Assembly (NCBI RefSeq): GCF_003945345.1
Contig: NZ_AP019308.1
Span: 620,001 to 684,000, forward strand
Direction of reading: 5' to 3'
Length of the DNA stretch: 64,000 nt
Source: Paenibacillus baekrokdamisoli
GTDB lineage: Bacteria > Bacillota > Bacilli > Paenibacillales > Paenibacillaceae
Positions 8,429 through 18,448 of the stretch are shown here, piece by piece (the first letter of the stretch is position 1; every line of letters starts with the position of its first letter). Below the pieces are notes generated by a model, which ran no database searches, was not told the origin of the DNA, and was given only the letters and a program-made list of their open reading frames with translations. The position numbers and the translations under genes are program-made.

Positions 8429-9544
8429 ATGTATACGCGTAAAGATACCGTACCTGTTAAAGTCGGGCCTCTTACAATTGGCGGCAGCGACGAAGTTATC
8501 ATTCAAAGTATGTGTACAACGAAGACCGCGGATGTAGAAGCGACTGTCTCCGAAATTTTACGTTTAGAAGAAGCGGGCTGCCAAGTGGTTCGTGTAACCG
8601 TTAATAACAAGGAAGCTGCTGAAGCGATCAAAGAAATTAAGAAACGCATTCATATTCCGCTAGTAGCAGACATTCATTTTGATCATCGTTTGGCCTTATT
8701 AGCGATTGAGAATGGTGTGGACAAGGTTCGAATCAATCCAGGCAACATCGGACGTCGCGAGAAGGTGGAAGCCGTTGTTAAAGCCTGTAAAGACCGCGGA
8801 ATTCCAATTCGAATTGGGGTCAATGCAGGTTCACTAGAGAATCATTTGCTTGAAAAGTATGGCTATCCGACTCCGGAAGCAATGGTAGAAAGTGCCCTTT
8901 TCCATATCGGTATTCTTGAAGAATTAGATTTCCACGATATCATCGTCTCATTGAAGGCATCTGATGTACCCATGGCTATTGCTGCATACCGGATGGCTGC
9001 GGAGCAAATTCGTTATCCTCTTCATCTGGGTATTACAGAAGCAGGGACACTCCATTCAGGCACAATCAAGAGCTCTGCTGGTATTGGGGCCTTGCTTTCA
9101 ATGGGAATTGGGAACACGGTGCGTATTAGCTTAAGCGCAGATCCGGTTGAAGAGGTCAAGGTAGCGCGCGAGCTATTGAAATGCTTCGGTCTTATTACGA
9201 ACGCAGCTACCCTTGTTTCTTGTCCGACATGCGGACGATTGGATATTGATTTGTTCTCTATTGCCAATGAAGTTGAAGAATATATTAGCAAAATCAAAGT
9301 TCCGATTAAAGTGTCGGTGCTTGGCTGTGCGGTGAATGGACCCGGTGAAGCGCGTGAAGCTGATATCGGTATTGCTGGAGCACGGGGCGAAGGGATGCTG
9401 TTCCGTTACGGAGAGATGATCCGTAAGGTTCCAGAGGCCGACATGCTTGTTGAGCTCAAGAAAGAAATCGATGAGATTGTCCGTGTGTTTGAGGCAACTG
9501 GAGAAATTCCAGGGCGTAAACCTCATCCTATTCCAGCTAAGTAA
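8429..9544 (+). CDS. ispG: 4-hydroxy-3-methylbut-2-enyl diphosphate synthase (flavodoxin type)
   Basis: A 371-residue GcpE/IspG protein. The N-terminal TIM barrel starts [17 protein letters not shown] and contains [12 protein letters not shown] and [10 protein letters not shown]. The C-terminal 4Fe-4S domain has the cysteine ligands in SCPTCGR and [11 protein letters not shown]. It catalyses the reductive ring opening of MEcPP in the non-mevalonate isoprenoid pathway. No other MEP-pathway gene lies in the window. Its place between clpX and lonB differs from B. subtilis, where lonB follows clpX directly. Confidence 0.97.
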   Translation: MYTRKDTVPVKVGPLTIGGSDEVIIQSMCTTKTADVEATVSEILRLEEAGCQVVRVTVNNKEAAEAIKEIKKRIHIPLVADIHFDHRLALLAIENGVDKVRINPGNIGRREKVEAVVKACKDRGIPIRIGVNAGSLENHLLEKYGYPTPEAMVESALFHIGILEELDFHDIIVSLKASDVPMAIAAYRMAAEQIRYPLHLGITEAGTLHSGTIKSSAGIGALLSMGIGNTVRISLSADPVEEVKVARELLKCFGLITNAATLVSCPTCGRLDIDLFSIANEVEEYISKIKVPIKVSVLGCAVNGPGEAREADIGIAGARGEGMLFRYGEMIRKVPEADMLVELKKEIDEIVRVFEATGEIPGRKPHPIPAK

Positions 9545-9595
9545 TAGCGTCTTTAGGGAAGCGATTCAAACTTTACATCAAAATAGCGATTATTC

Positions 9596-9652
9596 CATCC
9601 GGCTGGAGGCAATACTGAAAAGTATGAGTCCATTAAAGCCGGATGTTTTTTT
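9596..9652 (+). terminator. Terminator between ispG and lonB
   Basis: CATCCGGCT (9596-9604) pairs with AGCCGGATG (9637-9645), followed by seven T. The loop holds a small ATACT/AGTAT hairpin. Confidence 0.75.
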
Positions 9653-9679
9653 CTTCTTACCTGAGAGGAGTAAATCGCT

Positions 9680-11386
9680 ATGAGTTTAAGTATGATGTTA
9701 ATGTTGGTTCAAGTTTTCTTTGCTATTGTAATTGGTTTGTATTTCTGGAACTTATTACGCAACCAGAAGACAAACCGCTCTGCCGTTGATCGTGAATCAC
9801 GTAAAGAAATGGATAAACTGCGGAAGCTTCGTTCTGTTTCGCTCACTAAGCCTCTGTCCGAGAAGACACGTCCCCAATCGATCAATGATATCGTAGGTCA
9901 GCGGGATGGTCTGCGGGCGCTGAAGGCGGCGTTATGCAGTGCTAATCCACAGCATGTCATTATCTATGGACCACCGGGAGTCGGCAAGACAGCGGCTGCT
10001 CGTGTTGTGCTAGAGGAAGCCAAGAAGAACCCGACCTCCCCCTTTCTTCAAGATGCCAAATTTACCGAGATTGACGCAACGACCGCCCGTTTTGATGAGC
10101 GCGGTATAGCGGATCCTCTGATTGGCTCCGTTCATGATCCGATCTATCAAGGTGCGGGAGCGATGGGTGTTGCCGGTATACCGCAGCCAAAACCAGGTGC
10201 AGTAACGAAAGCGCATGGTGGTATGCTGTTTATTGATGAGATTGGTGAATTACACCCGATCCAGATGAATAAGTTGTTAAAAGTACTCGAGGATCGAAAG
10301 GTATTTCTAGAGAGCGCCTATTACAACTCCGAAGATACGAATATCCCGATGTATATTCATGACATTTTTCAAAATGGGCTGCCAGCAGACTTTCGACTTG
10401 TTGGAGCTACTACACGCTCACCGCAGGAGCTGCCGCCAGCTCTACGGTCACGCTGTATGGAAATTTATTTCCGTCCTTTGCTGCCAGGTGAGGTTTCCCA
10501 GATTGCAGTCAATGCATTGAAGAAAATTGGTTTGCCTCCATGTCAGGAAGCAATAGATGTCATTACGCGCTATGCAACGAATGGTCGTGAAGCAGTCAAT
10601 GTTATTCAGCTTGCAGCAGGACTTGCACTTTCGGAGAAACGAGACTCCATTTCGGCTGCTGATGTGGAATGGGTTGTGAACAGCAGTCAGATCCCGCCGC
10701 GCCCAGATCGGAAGGTTCCAGCAATGCCGCAGGTTGGTTTCGTGAATGGACTAGCCGTTTATGGTCCCAATATGGGCACGCTGCTTGAGATTGAAGTCAG
10801 TGCGATTCCAGCACGTACAGGTAAGGGCGTTTATACGATCACAGGGGTTGTTGATGAAGAAGAGCTTGGCGGTGGAAGCAGTCGGACATTAAGACGTAAA
10901 AGTATGGCCAAAGGATCCATTGAGAATGTTCTCACGGTATTAAGACGAATTGGGATGAAGCCGGAGAATTATGATCTCCACATCAATTTCCCAGGCGGTA
11001 CGCCAATTGATGGTCCTTCTGCAGGGATTGCGATGGCTACGGCTATTGCATCCGCTATTAAAGGAGAGCCGATTGACAATAAACTCGCCATGACAGGTGA
11101 AGTGGGTATTCATGGTAATGTGAAGCCCGTTGGCGGTGTTCTAGCAAAAGTCGAGGCGGCTTTTCAAGCGGGGGCAGATACGGTTATAATACCACGAGAG
11201 AACTGGCAGGCTATATTTGCCGACTTACAAGGCTTGCAAGTCATCCCGGTTGACCATGTTGAGGAAGTGTTCCGTCATGTGTTCCAAACCGTCGATCTAT
11301 CGATTCCTATTGTTCAACCTGCACCTGCCACGGACGTTTTTATTGCGAAGGGACTGCCCTATTTGCAGGCGGATTCCGTTGAGTGA
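9680..11386 (+). CDS. lonB: LonB, membrane-anchored ATP-dependent protease
   Basis: A 568-residue protein. One N-terminal transmembrane segment (residues 5-23) is followed by an AAA+ domain with Walker [10 protein letters not shown] and Walker B GGMLFIDEIGEL, then a Lon-type serine protease domain with catalytic Ser in DGPSAGIAMATA and Lys in the GNVKPVGGVLAK region. There is no LonA-type N-terminal domain, as expected for LonB. In B. subtilis LonB is made in the forespore under sigma F. It lies 84 bp before lonA, the classical Bacillus order. Confidence 0.96.
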   Translation: MSLSMMLMLVQVFFAIVIGLYFWNLLRNQKTNRSAVDRESRKEMDKLRKLRSVSLTKPLSEKTRPQSINDIVGQRDGLRALKAALCSANPQHVIIYGPPGVGKTAAARVVLEEAKKNPTSPFLQDAKFTEIDATTARFDERGIADPLIGSVHDPIYQGAGAMGVAGIPQPKPGAVTKAHGGMLFIDEIGELHPIQMNKLLKVLEDRKVFLESAYYNSEDTNIPMYIHDIFQNGLPADFRLVGATTRSPQELPPALRSRCMEIYFRPLLPGEVSQIAVNALKKIGLPPCQEAIDVITRYATNGREAVNVIQLAAGLALSEKRDSISAADVEWVVNSSQIPPRPDRKVPAMPQVGFVNGLAVYGPNMGTLLEIEVSAIPARTGKGVYTITGVVDEEELGGGSSRTLRRKSMAKGSIENVLTVLRRIGMKPENYDLHINFPGGTPIDGPSAGIAMATAIASAIKGEPIDNKLAMTGEVGIHGNVKPVGGVLAKVEAAFQAGADTVIIPRENWQAIFADLQGLQVIPVDHVEEVFRHVFQTVDLSIPIVQPAPATDVFIAKGLPYLQADSVE

Positions 11387-11470
11387 TAAAATAGGAGAAA
11401 GCCATAAGCTGAAACCGAAGTTTTTCGACACGGGTAAGGTGGAAAAAACTTCAAAGATGGAGGTGCTGAT

Positions 11471-13813
11471 ATGGGACCTGCTAAATGGAAAGGTCGTCGG
11501 CTACCCTTATTGCCGCTCAGGGGGCTTCTCGTATACCCTAGTATGGTGCTCCACCTAGATGTGGGCAGGGAAAAGTCTGTACGCGCGTTAGATCGTGCGA
11601 TGCTTGACGATCATATGATTTTGCTATGTTCACAGTCGGAAGTAAACATTGAAGAGCCAACACAAGAAGATATCTACCGCGTTGGTACAGTGGCGCGGGT
11701 GCGGCAGATGCTTAAGCTGCCTAACGGCACAATTCGCGTTCTGGTAGAGGGTGTTGTTCGTGCAGAGATTGTGGATTATTTGCCGAATGATGACTTTTAT
11801 GAAGTAACTGTTAAAGAAATGCCGGAGGCTGAATCAACCGATCCAGAAATTGATGCGCTCATGCGTACGGTACTCAGTCAGTTCGAACATTATATTAATT
11901 TGTCGAAGAAGGTAACACCTGAGACACTCGCGGCTGTTTCTGATATCGATGAGCCTGGAAGGCTTGCTGATGTGATTACGAGCCATTTAACTCTCAAAAT
12001 CAAAGATAAGCAGGATATCTTAGAAACGATTGATGTGAGGGATCGTCTTGAGAAGCTTCTCGACATCTTAGGTAATGAACGTGAAGTGCTGGAGCTTGAG
12101 CGTAAGATCAGCCAGCGCGTGAAGAAGCAAATGGAGAAAACGCAGAAAGAATATTATTTGCGTGAACAGATGAAGGCGATTCAAAAGGAGCTTGGCGAGA
12201 AGGAAGGCAGAGCGGGGGAAGTTGAAGAGCTTCGTACCCAAATGGCTGAGGCCGGCTTGCCAGAAAAAGTGAAAGAGAAGGTTGAAAAAGAAATTGACCG
12301 TCTCGAGAAGATGCCATCTACCTCTGCGGAGGGTGGTGTCATCCGCAATTATATCGATTGGCTTCTATCGCTCCCATGGAATAACAAAACGAGTGATGAC
12401 CTGAATGTGACCAAAGCCGAAACGATCCTCAACGAGGATCATTACGGACTTGAGAAACCGAAGGAACGGGTACTTGAATACTTGGCCGTTCAACAGCTGG
12501 TGAAGAAAATGAAAGGTCCGATCTTATGCTTAGTCGGCCCGCCGGGTGTCGGTAAAACTTCCATGGCTCGATCGATTGCCAAATCCCTGGAGCGCCAGTT
12601 TGTCCGGATTTCGCTCGGTGGAGTGCGTGATGAAGCCGAAATACGCGGTCATCGCCGTACCTATGTCGGCGCTATGCCAGGACGAATCATTCAAGGGATG
12701 AAGACAGCAGGTTCGCTTAATCCCGTCTTCTTACTCGATGAGATTGATAAGATGGCGATGGATTTCAGGGGTGACCCGGCATCAGCTCTGCTTGAGGTGC
12801 TGGATCCTGAGCAGAACAATACCTTTAGTGATCATTTTATTGAGGTTCCTTTTGATCTCTCAAATGTCATGTTCATTACGACAGCTAATGCCGTTCACAA
12901 CATTCCAAGACCACTTCTCGACCGTATGGAGATGCTCTATATCCCAGGTTATACGGAACTTGAGAAGATGCAGATTGCAAAGCGTTATTTACTGCCGAAG
13001 CAAAAACGCGAGCATGGTCTAGAGGAAGAGAAGCTGGTCGTGGAGGATAGCGCACTGCTTCAGATTATCCGTGAATATACGAGAGAGTCTGGCGTACGGA
13101 ATTTGGAGCAGCAGGTTGCAGCCATTTGTCGTAAAGCAGCAAAAGCGCTTGTTACGGATGAAGCCATCACTAGCATTGACGTCGATATCGCAAAGATTAA
13201 AGAATGGCTAGGGCCTGCTAAGTTCCGTTATGGAATGGCCGAGGTCGAGGATCAAATTGGCGCGGTTACAGGTCTTGCTTGGACAGAAGTCGGTGGAGAT
13301 ACACTCGTTATCGAGGTTACCGTTCTTCCTGGCAGCGGTAAATTAACGCTTACGGGCCAGCTTGGAGATGTTATGAAAGAGTCCGCTCAAGCCGCTTTTA
13401 GTTATACACGCTCTAAAGCGACGGAATTGAAAATTGATTCTGACTTTCATGAGAAGAATGATATCCATATTCATATCCCTGAAGGTGCTATTCCGAAGGA
13501 TGGGCCCTCTGCTGGCATTACAATGGCCACAGCACTCATCTCGGCTCTCACTGGCAGATATGTTTCCAAGGAAGTAGCCATGACCGGAGAGATTACACTT
13601 CGCGGCCGTGTGCTGCCAATCGGTGGATTGAAAGAAAAGTCGCTTGCCGCACATCGGGCAGGCATCACAAAAGTGCTTATACCTAAAGAGAATGAACGCG
13701 ATCTTCGCGACATTCCAGACAGCATAAGAGCGGATCTGGAATTCATTCCAGTCAGTCATATGGACGAAGTGCTCTTGCATGCTCTAGCGCAAGCTCCCGT
13801 TCAGACGCACTAA
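11471..13813 (+). CDS. lonA: LonA, ATP-dependent protease La
   Basis: A 780-residue cytosolic protease of normal length. The N-terminal substrate-recognition domain begins [20 protein letters not shown], followed by a coiled-coil-rich linker (about residues 190-265), an AAA+ domain with Walker [10 protein letters not shown] and Walker [11 protein letters not shown], and a C-terminal protease domain with Ser in [14 protein letters not shown] and Lys in [17 protein letters not shown]. The ATG follows GGAGGTG. It degrades misfolded and regulatory proteins. The engB start lies 18 bp after its stop, so the two are probably co-transcribed. Confidence 0.97.
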   Translation: MGPAKWKGRRLPLLPLRGLLVYPSMVLHLDVGREKSVRALDRAMLDDHMILLCSQSEVNIEEPTQEDIYRVGTVARVRQMLKLPNGTIRVLVEGVVRAEIVDYLPNDDFYEVTVKEMPEAESTDPEIDALMRTVLSQFEHYINLSKKVTPETLAAVSDIDEPGRLADVITSHLTLKIKDKQDILETIDVRDRLEKLLDILGNEREVLELERKISQRVKKQMEKTQKEYYLREQMKAIQKELGEKEGRAGEVEELRTQMAEAGLPEKVKEKVEKEIDRLEKMPSTSAEGGVIRNYIDWLLSLPWNNKTSDDLNVTKAETILNEDHYGLEKPKERVLEYLAVQQLVKKMKGPILCLVGPPGVGKTSMARSIAKSLERQFVRISLGGVRDEAEIRGHRRTYVGAMPGRIIQGMKTAGSLNPVFLLDEIDKMAMDFRGDPASALLEVLDPEQNNTFSDHFIEVPFDLSNVMFITTANAVHNIPRPLLDRMEMLYIPGYTELEKMQIAKRYLLPKQKREHGLEEEKLVVEDSALLQIIREYTRESGVRNLEQQVAAICRKAAKALVTDEAITSIDVDIAKIKEWLGPAKFRYGMAEVEDQIGAVTGLAWTEVGGDTLVIEVTVLPGSGKLTLTGQLGDVMKESAQAAFSYTRSKATELKIDSDFHEKNDIHIHIPEGAIPKDGPSAGITMATALISALTGRYVSKEVAMTGEITLRGRVLPIGGLKEKSLAAHRAGITKVLIPKENERDLRDIPDSIRADLEFIPVSHMDEVLLHALAQAPVQTH

Positions 13814-13831
13814 GAAAGCAGGTTATTTAAC

Positions 13832-14452
13832 GTGAAGATTATGCAAGTTGAATTCGTTATAAGTGCTGTAGAGCCACATCAATATCCTGTTGACGCCTTG
13901 CCAGAGATAGCTCTGGCAGGGCGTTCCAACGTCGGAAAATCCTCACTCATAAATAAATTAATTCAGCGCAAAGGGCTTGCTCGTACAAGCTCACAGCCGG
14001 GTAAGACACAGCAGCTTAACTATTATCGCGTGAATGAACGCCTATACCTAGTGGATTTTCCAGGGTATGGCTATGCCAAGGTTTCTAAAGTTCAGAGAGC
14101 TCAATTTGGTGAAATGATTGAGAGGTTCCTAAGCGACCGAGATCCGCTTAAGATGGTATTGCAGATTATCGATATTCGCCATCCTCCTTCCAAAGATGAT
14201 TGCCTGATGTATGACTGGCTGAAGCACTTTGATATTCCTGTGTGTGTGGTTACAACCAAAGCGGACAAGATCCCACGCAGTAAATGGGACAAGCATGTGA
14301 AGGTTATCAAAGAAACAATCGGATTCAAAGCGGGTGACCAGCATGTGCTGTTCTCATCGGAAACAGGCTTGGGCAGAGATGAGCTTTGGGCAGTCATTAA
14401 TGGGGCGATTGCACAAGAACAAGAAGAAAGCATTGAAGTTTCGTTCGAATAG
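13832..14452 (+). CDS. engB: Ribosome biogenesis GTPase YsxC/EngB
   Basis: A 206-residue GTPase. G1 is [10 protein letters not shown]3 is [10 protein letters not shown] and G4 is TKADKI. It binds the 50S precursor late in large-subunit assembly and is essential in B. subtilis, where the same lonA-ysxC order occurs. The GTG start has AAGCAGG upstream; the ATG three codons later is an alternative and would not change the domain. Confidence 0.95.
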   Translation: MKIMQVEFVISAVEPHQYPVDALPEIALAGRSNVGKSSLINKLIQRKGLARTSSQPGKTQQLNYYRVNERLYLVDFPGYGYAKVSKVQRAQFGEMIERFLSDRDPLKMVLQIIDIRHPPSKDDCLMYDWLKHFDIPVCVVTTKADKIPRSKWDKHVKVIKETIGFKAGDQHVLFSSETGLGRDELWAVINGAIAQEQEESIEVSFE

Positions 14453-14620
14453 TGAGGATAACGCATAAAAGCAAGGACTCTTCGTAAAATCTCCCTGATT
14501 TTTCTGAAATATGCGAGAATATCGTGAACAGCAGACAGGAATAAACCTTGATGATCGAGTATAATATACTTAGACAGAAGGTTTACAAAGGTGCAAGTTC
14601 AAAGAATTGAGGAGATTTTT

Positions 14621-15211
14621 ATGGCTCAGCGGATAGCCACGGAGTATGTCAATGCTTCTCTGCAATTGACGGCTGAAGAGATGTCGGGATTTGTTCACTT
14701 CTTTGAAGAGCAGCATGTAAAGCAGCAAGTGCGAGTGCTCGACAACGGCAATCACGAAATGGTTCTCGAGGACGACGCAGGTCGGGAGGAAGTCCGCTTA
14801 ACTTTCGAGCGTCAACAGGATCGATATGTTTGTGTTATGTCCTGTCGTTTGGTTCACCCTAAACTAACGAACGCGATGCGCAAAGCAGTATCTGTTTTTC
14901 GAGGAGATGCCATCGTTAATCGCATTTATTCTAATTATACGATGAATTATACTTATGAGCAGGGTGCCGTTCGGAAGATCGTTGAACATGCAGCCGGCAG
15001 CATGAGGGTTGTCTTTGAATACAAGGATACCGTCGGACAGCTGGAAGCACAGTTCAAGATTACAGACGTTGAGCAAGAGATTCACGTTCTGCATGGCGCC
15101 ATCAATCAACTGCTTGATCTTCGAAACCAGTGTACCGATCAAGAGCAAATTGCAGCCATTGATGATCGATTAAGAAATCATACACATGCCTTGTTCATCC
15201 GTGAAGCTTAG
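14621..15211 (+). CDS. Conserved-looking protein of unknown function
   Basis: A 196-residue soluble protein. The ATG at 14621 follows GAGGAG; an upstream in-frame GTG at 14591 is less likely. The sequence starts AQRIATEYVNASLQLTAEEM and is rich in charged residues, with a C-terminal helical segment (HVLHGAINQLLDLRNQCTDQ, then a predicted helix to the end). It has no signal peptide, membrane segment or known motif. It sits alone between engB and speD with a good terminator after it. I do not recognise the family. Confidence 0.75.
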   Translation: MAQRIATEYVNASLQLTAEEMSGFVHFFEEQHVKQQVRVLDNGNHEMVLEDDAGREEVRLTFERQQDRYVCVMSCRLVHPKLTNAMRKAVSVFRGDAIVNRIYSNYTMNYTYEQGAVRKIVEHAAGSMRVVFEYKDTVGQLEAQFKITDVEQEIHVLHGAINQLLDLRNQCTDQEQIAAIDDRLRNHTHALFIREA

Positions 15212-15240
15212 TCTTTGTTCAAATGCTTGGAAACAACAGC

Positions 15241-15268
15241 AGCCGCATCTATGGTGCGGCTTTTTTTT
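15241..15268 (+). terminator. Terminator after the unknown gene at 14.6-15.2 kb
   Basis: AGCCGCATCTATGGTGCGGCT forms a stem with ten pairs or nearly so, followed by eight T. Confidence 0.85.
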
Positions 15269-15361
15269 ATTGTCCGAAAAGGGTCTGAACGCTACACCGT
15301 TTGAGGTGTTGATACATACCTTTATATTGGGGTTTTCACACCCTGCTCAAAGGAGCAGACA

Positions 15362-15500
15362 CAAAAAAAACTATTGCATTTCTCAGCAATAGATGTTATT
15401 TTTATTCTCGTTGAAATGAATATTAGGAACCAGGATTCACTCAGGACATGGTAATGTTGCGAGAGGTTATTCCCTCGGGCAGTGAATGACGTAGGTCCTA
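15362..15500. promoter_or_regulatory. Possibly structured leader of speD, or a minus-strand small RNA
   Basis: Between 15424 and 15500 nested complementary arms are visible: TAGGAACC with GGTCCTA, ATTCAC with GTGAAT, and an inner CGAG-A-GG/CC-CTCG hairpin (15460-15477). This looks like a folded 5' leader of the speD mRNA. On the minus strand the same block is followed by CTATTGC...GCAATAG and eight T (15391-15362), a good terminator, so a small RNA on that strand is equally possible. I do not recognise any riboswitch class. Confidence 0.4.
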
Positions 15501-15550
15501 GCGGATGAAATTTTTCAAACATTTTATTCCTAGGAAGGGGGAACCGAGAG

Positions 15551-15949
15551 ATGGAATACTCAACTTTCGGAAGACACGTGGCTGTTGATACTTGGGGTGT
15601 AGATTTTGACCTACTCAACAACGCGGAATTTTTACAAGCCCAAATGGTGGAGGCTGCAGAAGCATGCGGCGCTACCGTACTCTCAGTGCAAGGCAAACAG
15701 TTCGAGCCGCAAGGCGCTACTGTACTCGTACTACTGTCTGAAAGTCATCTCTCCATTCACACATACCCAGAAAGAGGCTTCGCTGCTCTTGACTGTTATA
15801 CGTGTGGAGAAACAGTGGATCCGCAGCTCGCGATCGACTACATGCTGTCTGTGTTGAAGCCAACAACGACTCATGCAAAGAAACTTGTTCGTGGTATGGG
15901 TGAACTTCAAGTCGTTGAGCCGGAAATGAAGCAAGTGGAACTTGTATAA
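15551..15949 (+). CDS. speD: S-adenosylmethionine decarboxylase proenzyme
   Basis: A 132-residue protein of the short prokaryotic class (SpeH type). The self-cleavage site that generates the pyruvoyl cofactor is in LSESHLSIHTYPERG (cleavage at Glu-Ser by family analogy), and the conserved CYTCGE segment follows. It makes decarboxylated SAM, the aminopropyl donor for spermidine. The ATG follows AGGAAGGGGG. No spermidine synthase gene is present here. The upstream non-coding region may be regulatory. Confidence 0.96.
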   Translation: MEYSTFGRHVAVDTWGVDFDLLNNAEFLQAQMVEAAEACGATVLSVQGKQFEPQGATVLVLLSESHLSIHTYPERGFAALDCYTCGETVDPQLAIDYMLSVLKPTTTHAKKLVRGMGELQVVEPEMKQVELV

Positions 15950-15970
15950 GTTTTGAATAGGAACGAACGA

Positions 15971-16001
15971 ATGATCATGGAGAAATCCATGATCATTTTT
16001 T
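15971..16001 (+). terminator. Terminator after speD
   Basis: Perfect stem ATGATCATGGA/TCCATGATCAT, short loop, then six T. Confidence 0.88.
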
Positions 16002-16112
16002 ATTAATTATGTCTCATTTATTTCAAATAATTTTCATATTTGCAGGGGTATAGGTTGGCTAACTGTGCTATACTAAATGATGATTAATTGATCAAAAGGC
16101 AGGTGAACGCGC

Positions 16113-17516
16113 ATGCACATTATCGTTGTCGGGCTTAATTATCGGACAGCTCCTGTTGAAGTCAGAGAACGGTTTACATTCTCTGAGAAGGATATGCCTA
16201 AAGCTCTCAAACAATTGCAACAAACCAAAAGCATAATGGAATGTGTCATTGTGGCGACCTGTAACCGTACAGAGCTATACGCCGTAGTGGATCGTCCACA
16301 TCTTTGCGGTCACTACATTCGTAACTTTATGGAGCAATGGTTCAACTTGCCGAGACAACAGTTTACAACTGATTTATATATGTATGAGGATGAGAAGGCA
16401 ATTGATCATCTGTTCCGTGTAACATGTGGATTAGACTCTATGGTTATTGGAGAAACGCAAATTCTCGGTCAGGTTAAGCAAGCATTCTCGCTTGCCCAGG
16501 AGCATAAGACGACAGGGACCCTTTTCAATGCTATTTTCAAACAAGCCGTAACATTAGCTAAAAAAGCCCATTCCGAAACTTCAATTGGAGAATCAGCTGT
16601 TTCTGTCAGTTACGCTGCTGTAGAGCTGGGTAAACGGATTTTCGGGCAGTTCAATGGTAAGACCGTTATGATTATAGGTGCGGGCAAGATGAGTGAACTG
16701 ACAGCCAAGCATTTGTACGCGAATGGCGTCAAGCGCGTGTTTGTTGTCAATCGGACTTATGATCGTGCCGTCCAGCTTGCTGACAAATTTAATGGAATAC
16801 CCTTATCCATGATAGATGCTATCCAGAAGCTGCCTGAGACGGATATTGTGATCAGCTCAACGGGGTCTGACGGTTATGTACTTACTCGGGAGCAGATGGC
16901 GACAGCCATGCACAAACGCAAATCTCGCCCACTATTCATGATTGATATCGCTGTTCCGCGTGACTTAGATCCAGCTATTGCTTCGGTAGAGAACGTGTTC
17001 TTGTATGATATCGATGATTTGGAAGGAATTGTGGAGAGCAATCTAGATCAGCGTCGTACAGAAGCGGCTAAGATCGAAGTGTTCATTACAGAAGAGATTC
17101 TTGCTTACCGTCAATGGTATAAGACGCTCGGTGTAGCGCCGCTAATTCGTGCTCTGCAGGACAAAGCAGCTTCGATTCATCAAGAGACGATGGACAGTTT
17201 AACGAATAAGCTGCCGGATTTGGGTGAACGCGAGATGAAGATTATTCGCAAGCTGACTAAGAGTATTGTCAATCAGATGCTGAGTGATCCGATCGTACGG
17301 GTTAAAGAACTTGCAGGCGAGAAGCATGCGGATGAAGCTATGGACATGTTTGTGAAAATTTTCGCTTTGGAAGAAACGCTTGAGCAAGCGAAGGAAGATA
17401 AACGGAAGACGGCGGTTCTCACAGAAGCACCGCTTGCAGCCGATAGCTCCTCCACATTCGGAATAGGGTTAAATGCACAGACGGCTGCAGGTTCAATTGC
17501 AGCTGTAACAAGATAA
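16113..17516 (+). CDS. hemA: Glutamyl-tRNA reductase
   Basis: A 467-residue enzyme and the first committed step of the C5 route to haem: it reduces glutamyl-tRNA(Glu) to glutamate-1-semialdehyde. The catalytic Cys is in VATCNRTELYAVV, the signature HLFRVTCGLDSMVIGETQIL follows, then the NADPH-binding MIIGAGKMSELTA and a C-terminal dimerisation helix region. The start MHIIVVGLNYRTAPVEVRERF is typical. In B. subtilis it heads hemAXCDBL; here hemX, a sirohaem-type dehydrogenase and hemC-cobA/hemD follow. Haem-dependent degradation is known for the family but not visible here. Confidence 0.97.
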   Translation: MHIIVVGLNYRTAPVEVRERFTFSEKDMPKALKQLQQTKSIMECVIVATCNRTELYAVVDRPHLCGHYIRNFMEQWFNLPRQQFTTDLYMYEDEKAIDHLFRVTCGLDSMVIGETQILGQVKQAFSLAQEHKTTGTLFNAIFKQAVTLAKKAHSETSIGESAVSVSYAAVELGKRIFGQFNGKTVMIIGAGKMSELTAKHLYANGVKRVFVVNRTYDRAVQLADKFNGIPLSMIDAIQKLPETDIVISSTGSDGYVLTREQMATAMHKRKSRPLFMIDIAVPRDLDPAIASVENVFLYDIDDLEGIVESNLDQRRTEAAKIEVFITEEILAYRQWYKTLGVAPLIRALQDKAASIHQETMDSLTNKLPDLGEREMKIIRKLTKSIVNQMLSDPIVRVKELAGEKHADEAMDMFVKIFALEETLEQAKEDKRKTAVLTEAPLAADSSSTFGIGLNAQTAAGSIAAVTR

Positions 17517-17553
17517 TTCGCTCCGAGAAAAGGATAAGCGGGTTTAAACGGCA

Positions 17554-17584
17554 GGGAAGTGGCGGCGGAGAGCCGCCGTTTCCC
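17554..17584 (+). terminator. GC-rich hairpin between hemA and hemX
   Basis: GGCGGC pairs with GCCGCC around GGAGA, extended by GGGA/TCCC. There is no long T-run, so it may attenuate or protect the mRNA rather than fully terminate. Confidence 0.45.
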
Positions 17585-17613
17585 TATCTAGATGCCGTAA
17601 GGTGGAGGCGCCT

Positions 17614-18432
17614 ATGGTTACACATAATTGGCTTTATGATGGAATGCTTTATATTTACGCCCTGAGCCTTCTGTTTTATTTTTCTGATTTCATTGATCGA
17701 AATCGGCGAGCTAAACGGATGGGCACAGGGCTGCTTATTTTCGTCTGGGTGCTGCAAACTGGTTTTCTTATTCACCGTATCATTTCTCACTTGGATATGA
17801 CTTTAATGACGCCTTTTGAATACTTACTTGTATTCTCGTGGCTGCTCATAACCGTATCGTTAGTCATTAGTCGGTTTTTTAGAATTGAGTTTCTCGTCTT
17901 TTTCGTGAATGTAATTGGTTTTGCTGTGCTGACTGTTAATCTCTTCGTCATTGGTTCGGGGGCGTCACTAGCTATATGGGAGTTAGTACGTGAGCTTCTT
18001 GTCGTACATGTTATTCTTATGATTTGTGCTTATGTGGCTTTCACGATTAGCGTCATATTCTCTGGGATGTATATGTTCCTTCATGGCAGATTGAAGGGAA
18101 AGCAATGGTCCAAGTCCATGCAGCGTCTCCCTAGTCTGGATGCGATCAACCGATTAATGCTGGGGACGACACTTGTTGGTACACCATTATTGATGTTATC
18201 CCTAGCAGTTGCGGTTACATCGATTCTGACAGAAGGACGTTATGGACTGTTGTTAGATGCGAAGGTCATCATTTCGTTCGTCGCGTTAGCATTATATATC
18301 GGAATTCTTTTGCAATATCGATGGTTCAATGGAACGGGCTGGAAATTCGCTAAATGGAATGTATTATGCTTTGCGGTTATGCTATTTAACTTGCTGATTA
18401 ATAAATTATCATCCTTTCATGGATGGTCATGA
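17614..18432 (+). CDS. hemX: HemX, integral membrane protein of the CcsA/ResC type
   Basis: A 272-residue protein with about eight hydrophobic segments, belonging to the cytochrome c assembly (CcsA-like) family. The ATG at 17614 is five bases after GGAGG and is preferred over an upstream GTG. In B. subtilis HemX lies directly after hemA and lowers HemA abundance; it is not an enzyme of the pathway. The downstream sirohaem gene begins 16 bp after its stop, or overlaps it if the upstream start is used. Confidence 0.9.
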   Translation: MVTHNWLYDGMLYIYALSLLFYFSDFIDRNRRAKRMGTGLLIFVWVLQTGFLIHRIISHLDMTLMTPFEYLLVFSWLLITVSLVISRFFRIEFLVFFVNVIGFAVLTVNLFVIGSGASLAIWELVRELLVVHVILMICAYVAFTISVIFSGMYMFLHGRLKGKQWSKSMQRLPSLDAINRLMLGTTLVGTPLLMLSLAVAVTSILTEGRYGLLLDAKVIISFVALALYIGILLQYRWFNGTGWKFAKWNVLCFAVMLFNLLINKLSSFHGWS

Positions 18433-18448
18433 AAGCAGGCGACTGGCG

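Noticed and set aside
15424..15500. Known SAM riboswitch before speD
   Set aside because: The conserved core sequences of the SAM riboswitch classes I know are not visible; only generic pairing is seen.
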